DNA from: Lachnospiraceae bacterium
GTDB lineage: Bacteria; Bacillota_A; Clostridia; Lachnospirales; Lachnospiraceae
Assembly: GCA_017621115.1 (NCBI GenBank)
Contig: JAGATU010000103.1
Span: forward strand, 1 to 38,709
Length of the DNA stretch: 38,709 nt
Direction: 5' to 3'
Within the stretch, counting starts at the first letter, position 1. Each line of letters opens with the position of its first letter. The notes beneath the pieces were generated by a model. The model was not told the DNA's origin. It saw only the letters and a program-made list of their open reading frames with translations, and did not search any database. Below, piece by piece: positions 35,418 through 38,709 of this stretch. Both the position numbers and the translations under genes were made by a program.

Positions 35418-36527
35418 TTACATTCCCGCCTGTATTTTTTTTAGTTCATCGCGGTATTTCTCAACCACAATTCCTCTGTCAAAATGGTCTTCTACGAACT
35501 TTCTTCCGTATTTTCCCATCATCCTACGTTTTTCTCCGGTATAGGAAAGCATTTTTCCTATGGCCGCCATGAGTGCATCTGCATTCTCAGCCTCAAACAA
35601 ATCACCGGTAATACCATTTTGCAATGTCTCCCTGCATCCCGGCACATCCGTTGCGAGTACGGGTCTTCCACATGCTGCCGCTTCCAGTAGCACATTGGAC
35701 AAACCTTCATGATAAGACGGATGCACGATTACATGGCTCTTTGCCATAACTTCTTTTACATTCGGAATATATCCAAGATATTGCAATACACCCTTTTCTA
35801 CCAGCCTGTCCACCCAGGGCTTGTATTTTTCCTTGGTCTCCGCTTCGTACTCTCCTGCAAGAACAAATCGGCAATGTGGATATTTCTCATGAATACTTTC
35901 CGCCGATGTCAAAAATTCTTCAATCCCTTTATCCTTCATAATACGCAGAACCGCAAAAAACTGTATCCCACTTTCTTCAGAAGGATATTCCTGATATGCA
36001 TTCTCCACAAGATTTACACCGGATCCGGGCAGTAATGCAGCATTCTTAAGTGCCACACCTTTTTCCTGCATAAACTCAAGATTGCTCCTGTTCTGAAAAA
36101 ACACACGCTTTGCTTTCTTTGTAGAAATACGGTAAAACGCTAGTAAAAACTTACTAAGCAGCGTATCTCTCTGCAAAGTCGTTCCAAGTCCTGTAATATT
36201 ACTGATATATGGGACTCTTCGTAACCTGCAGGCAAGTCCGCCATACAAATTCGGTTTAATTGTATATAATAAAACAGCATCCGGTTTAATGCTCTTCAAA
36301 TATCCCAGATAGGTTAAAAACAAATTAAAGTCCTTAGCCGGATTCATACCTCTGCGGTTGAACTCTGTCTTGATGACCTTACAACCTTCCTCTGTGAGTT
36401 CCTTGTTGTTGGTGTCATCAGGAAGGGAAGCATAAACCTCATTTTCCCTCAACAAATCCAAGACCAATTCATTACGGAATCCGTAGAGTCCACTAGAAGA
36501 ATTTGCAAGAATTAATATTTTGCCCAT
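35418..36527 (-). CDS. Family 4 glycosyltransferase (PglA/CapM-like)
   Basis: The protein is 369 aa from ATG 36527, with AAAGGA upstream; a longer in-frame start at 36551 would overlap the ATP-grasp gene. ISNITGLGTTLQ and the GLYGFRNELV N-terminus are typical of PglA/CapM enzymes. FAVLRIMKDKGIEEFL and HPSYHEGLSNVLLEAAACG (E-x7-E) mark the donor domain. PglA-like enzymes add the second sugar to the PglC product. This one is two genes downstream of the PglC-like gene, so it may add that sugar, but the donor is not proven. Confidence 0.88.
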   Translation of the reverse strand: MGKILILANSSSGLYGFRNELVLDLLRENEVYASLPDDTNNKELTEEGCKVIKTEFNRRGMNPAKDFNLFLTYLGYLKSIKPDAVLLYTIKPNLYGGLACRLRRVPYISNITGLGTTLQRDTLLSKFLLAFYRISTKKAKRVFFQNRSNLEFMQEKGVALKNAALLPGSGVNLVENAYQEYPSEESGIQFFAVLRIMKDKGIEEFLTSAESIHEKYPHCRFVLAGEYEAETKEKYKPWVDRLVEKGVLQYLGYIPNVKEVMAKSHVIVHPSYHEGLSNVLLEAAACGRPVLATDVPGCRETLQNGITGDLFEAENADALMAAIGKMLSYTGEKRRMMGKYGRKFVEDHFDRGIVVEKYRDELKKIQAGM

Positions 36528-36540
36528 AAAAATATCCTTT

Positions 36541-37524
36541 TTACGGAACAAGTTCTGTTCCGTTCATATCCTTAATCATGACTTCATTGTATTTCATCAT
36601 AACAATATTTTCTTTGTAATTGCCTACATCAACAAAATTCTCTTCGCCACGCAAATTGGTAAGCACTTGTCTCGGCATATTGACGCCACATTCGTATGCA
36701 TGCGGATATCCTCCACCAAAACGTGGGTTTACTTCTGAGAAATAATAAGTATCTCCTATTTTGAAGATATCAATATCTATCATGCCCTTAAAACCGGCCG
36801 CTTCCACAAACTCTACGATTTGTTTAAACAGTCCCTCATCTTTTATTGATACAGACTTGTCGGTTTCTCCGGCACGCATCTTTATTTTTTCTTTTACAAA
36901 TAAGGACGTCACTTTTCCGGATATCATATCGATATAGACATCTGCACCGTATTCGGTTCCGTCCATAAATTCCTGAATCATCAAATCCTCATACATATGG
37001 AAAAGCCCTTCCAATTCCTCATCGGAAGACACTTTGTTAATATGCATGCTGGCGCTTCCGCAAACCGGTTTCACAAATACTGGGTAGGAAATCTCTCCCT
37101 TTTCCTTAGCCTCATAAAATGCCTCCTTGGAAACATAGCATTTTGCAGTAGGGATATTCATACTATTGAACAATTCATACATTTTATATTTATTAAAACA
37201 GGTTTCCACCAAATCGTATTCCGAAACAATCGGTGTTACGCCGATTTCTTCAAATCTTGCTCTTTCTTTTGCAAGCATACTAAGCTCGGGATCAATAAGC
37301 GAAAACACACCGTTAATCTTCTCTTTTTTACAGATGTCCAAGATCTGATCCATATAGCCCGGTGCCGTAATACGCGGAACCAAATAAAACGCATCCGCTT
37401 CATATACTGCCGGTGCAAGATTACTGCAGTCCGTTGCGACTACTTTACCGTTAGCACCAATCTCTCTTTTAAAATATTGCACTACTTTATCGCGCGTCCC
37501 CGCACTTAAAATGAGAATATTCAT
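36541..37524 (-). CDS. ATP-grasp domain protein (CarB-like fold)
   Basis: The protein is 327 aa from ATG 37524, preceded by AAAGAAG; a longer in-frame start at 37611 would overlap the PglC-like gene. ILILSAGTRDKVV is the pre-ATP-grasp N-terminus. SYPVFVKPVCGSAS and IQEFMDGTEYGAD form the ATP site, and FSEVNPRFGGGYPHA the metal-binding end. The family joins a carboxylate to an amine or similar nucleophile through an acyl phosphate. It lies 4 nt after the PglC-like gene and close to an aminotransferase, so amide formation on an amino sugar is a plausible but unproven role. Confidence 0.82.
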   Translation of the reverse strand: MNILILSAGTRDKVVQYFKREIGANGKVVATDCSNLAPAVYEADAFYLVPRITAPGYMDQILDICKKEKINGVFSLIDPELSMLAKERARFEEIGVTPIVSEYDLVETCFNKYKMYELFNSMNIPTAKCYVSKEAFYEAKEKGEISYPVFVKPVCGSASMHINKVSSDEELEGLFHMYEDLMIQEFMDGTEYGADVYIDMISGKVTSLFVKEKIKMRAGETDKSVSIKDEGLFKQIVEFVEAAGFKGMIDIDIFKIGDTYYFSEVNPRFGGGYPHAYECGVNMPRQVLTNLRGEENFVDVGNYKENIVMMKYNEVMIKDMNGTELVP

Positions 37525-37528
37525 AGTA

Positions 37529-38164
37529 TTACGCTTCTTTCTTTTCTTCCATTCTCGCTTTACGGATTTCGGCAAAATTACCTTCCACGAAATTCGTATC
37601 TTCCGCAACATTTTCTTTTACAAATACCACTTTTACCGTCAGAAAGATAATCTTCAAATCCATTAAAAACGATAGATTTTTTACATATTCTACGTCTTTT
37701 TTCAAACGGTTATCCCAATCAAGAAAATTTCTTCCGCTCACCTGTGCAAGTCCCGTAAGCCCCGGGCGCACGGTGTGGCGCAGTTTCTCTTCCTCCGTAT
37801 AATATGGCAAATAGGACACCAAAAGCGGTCTTGGTCCAATAAGGCTCATATCTCCTTTAAAAATATTCCACAGTTCCGGTAATTCATCCAGACTGGCGGA
37901 ACGAAGCAGTTTGCCGAATTTGGTAAGGCGCACATTATCCGGAAGCAGATTTCCGTTTTCGTCCCTTTCATCAGTCATCGTCCGGAATTTACAAAGAGTG
38001 AATATCTTTTCATTCTTGCCCGGACGTTCCTGATGAAAAATCACCGGACTTCCTAATTTTACACGGATTAAAATCGCCAGAATCAGATACACCGGTGACA
38101 AAACAATTAATGCCACGCCCGATATCACAATATCCAGCAATCTTTTTATAAATAGCCGATACAT
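37529..38164 (-). CDS. Short phosphoglycosyl transferase (PglC-like initiating enzyme)
   Basis: The protein is 211 aa from ATG 38164, which has AGAAAGG 9 nt upstream; an in-frame ATG at 38185 abuts the aminotransferase stop. One N-terminal re-entrant helix (residues 8-32) precedes KFRTM, SLDELPELWN (Asp-Glu dyad), SLIGPRPLL and RPGLTGLAQVSGRN. This is the minimal monotopic PglC type, which moves a sugar-1-phosphate (often diNAcBac or related) to undecaprenyl phosphate. The upstream PglE-like aminotransferase supports an amino-sugar substrate. A larger enzyme at 8009-9433 has the same catalytic domain. Confidence 0.93.
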   Translation of the reverse strand: MYRLFIKRLLDIVISGVALIVLSPVYLILAILIRVKLGSPVIFHQERPGKNEKIFTLCKFRTMTDERDENGNLLPDNVRLTKFGKLLRSASLDELPELWNIFKGDMSLIGPRPLLVSYLPYYTEEEKLRHTVRPGLTGLAQVSGRNFLDWDNRLKKDVEYVKNLSFLMDLKIIFLTVKVVFVKENVAEDTNFVEGNFAEIRKARMEEKKEA

Positions 38165-38173
38165 AAAGTTGTA

Positions 38174-38180
38174 CCTTTCT
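38174..38180 (-). promoter_or_regulatory. Ribosome binding site deciding the PglC-like start
   Basis: AGAAAGG lies 9 nt before the ATG at 38164 and supports this start over the in-frame ATG at 38185. Confidence 0.55.
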
Positions 38181-38185
38181 GTCAA

Positions 38186-38709
38186 TTATTTAAAAAAACT
38201 TCTCACAATACCGATAATCTTTTCCATATCTTCCGCTGTGTTCTTAATATCACTCGGCAGACACATACCGCGGTTAAAAATATCTGCTCCGACACTATCC
38301 GGATTCACAATATCACCAACACCGACGTTGCAATCCTTTGCCACAGTACATAAACCATCCTTTGTAAAGAAATCGCAGTCCGCATATACAGGCTGTAAAT
38401 GCATCGGTTTCCAGATAGGGCGGGATTCAATATTCTCTGCCGCCAAGGCATCAATAATAGCTAGCGGATTTATCTTACAATCCTTAGAAAGAGTCAAACA
38501 AGACAACCAACAATTCGCTTCACCATCCGGATTCATCGGATTCATCTCAATCTTTTCGATATCTGCAAATGCTTCTTTATACTGTTCATATATCGCACGT
38601 TTTAACGATACATGTTCATCCAAATGAAGCAATTGTCCTCTGCCAATACCGGCAACAACATTAGACATACGATAATTATAACCATATTGTGTATGCTGGT
38701 AATGCGGTG
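38186..38709 (-). CDS. DegT/DnrJ/EryC1-family sugar aminotransferase (PglE-like), 5' end beyond window
   Basis: The frame is open to the right edge: codons upstream of an internal ATG at 38668 read HTQYGYNYRMSN, the conserved stretch after the PLP-lysine region, so the true start lies outside and about 173 C-terminal residues are present. GIGRGQL and SRPIWKPMHLQPVY are typical of PglE-type, 4-keto-6-deoxy-sugar aminotransferases. The product is a 4-amino sugar, possibly for diNAcBac or a related sugar used by the adjacent PglC-like enzyme. The PLP-binding Lys is not in the window. Confidence 0.9.
   Translation of the reverse strand, partial: PHYQHTQYGYNYRMSNVVAGIGRGQLLHLDEHVSLKRAIYEQYKEAFADIEKIEMNPMNPDGEANCWLSCLTLSKDCKINPLAIIDALAAENIESRPIWKPMHLQPVYADCDFFTKDGLCTVAKDCNVGVGDIVNPDSVGADIFNRGMCLPSDIKNTAEDMEKIIGIVRSFFK

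Noticed and set aside
36997..37509. Plus-strand open frame of 170 codons opposite the ATP-grasp gene
   Set aside because: Antisense to a well-supported gene; the composition looks like a mirror of the real coding frame.
1..38709. CRISPR arrays, tRNA or rRNA genes, insertion sequences, phage genes
   Set aside because: No regular repeats, cloverleaf-like stretches, transposase motifs or phage proteins were seen on either strand.

Overview
The window looks like the interior of a very large surface-polysaccharide (capsule, exopolysaccharide or glycan) biosynthesis locus. I find 35 protein genes, all on the minus strand, so transcription runs from position 38709 towards 1. Both end genes are cut by the window edge. 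I see no rRNA, tRNA, CRISPR array, transposase or phage gene, and no gene-free stretch longer than about 120 bases. Low GC, AGGAGG-type ribosome sites, several TTG/GTG starts, tight ATGA-type overlaps and the gene families present suggest a low-GC Firmicute, probably a gut or rumen Clostridia/Lachnospiraceae member. That placement is inference.

Upstream block (38709 to about 16050). It starts with a sugar aminotransferase (partial), a PglC-like phosphoglycosyl transferase, an ATP-grasp enzyme and a PglA/CapM-like glycosyltransferase. A promoter then precedes a TviB/WbpO-type dehydrogenase and a TviC/WbpP-type epimerase, which should supply an N-acetyl-hexosaminuronic acid such as UDP-GalNAcA. 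A DUF2334 deacetylase-like protein and two GT4 enzymes follow. The most unusual part is next (30000 to 24133): FkbH-like protein, membrane SGNH protein, acyl carrier protein, MBOAT acyltransferase, MaoC hydratase and SDR reductase. This resembles a Dlt D-alanylation system in which FkbH replaces DltA, so it may load a glyceryl or hydroxyacyl group on the ACP and pass it to an exported glycan. Then come a formyltransferase between two paralogous GT4 enzymes, a polysaccharide deacetylase, an AsnB-like amidotransferase, a TupA-like ATP-grasp protein and a membrane-anchored SGNH esterase. A strong hairpin terminator (16011-16049) closes the block.

Downstream block (15940 to 1). A predicted promoter at 15982-16010 starts a second set: FemAB/GNAT-like protein, second DUF2334 protein, second AsnB-like protein, PglK/MsbA-like ABC flippase, Wzy-like polymerase, large WbaP/EpsE-type initiating transferase, one GT4, two GT2, a pyruvyl transferase, a Wzx flippase, a cytoplasmic GH88/GH105 hydrolase and a second Wzy-like polymerase (partial).

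The window holds two initiating transferases, two kinds of flippase, two polymerases, two AsnB-like proteins and two DUF2334 proteins. That fits two glycan pathways side by side, or one locus built by joining two. Together the genes predict an acidic, heavily decorated glycan (amidated uronic acid, N-formyl sugar, pyruvate ketal, O-acyl groups). The functions are read from sequence motifs by eye; the chemistry of the final polymer is inference.
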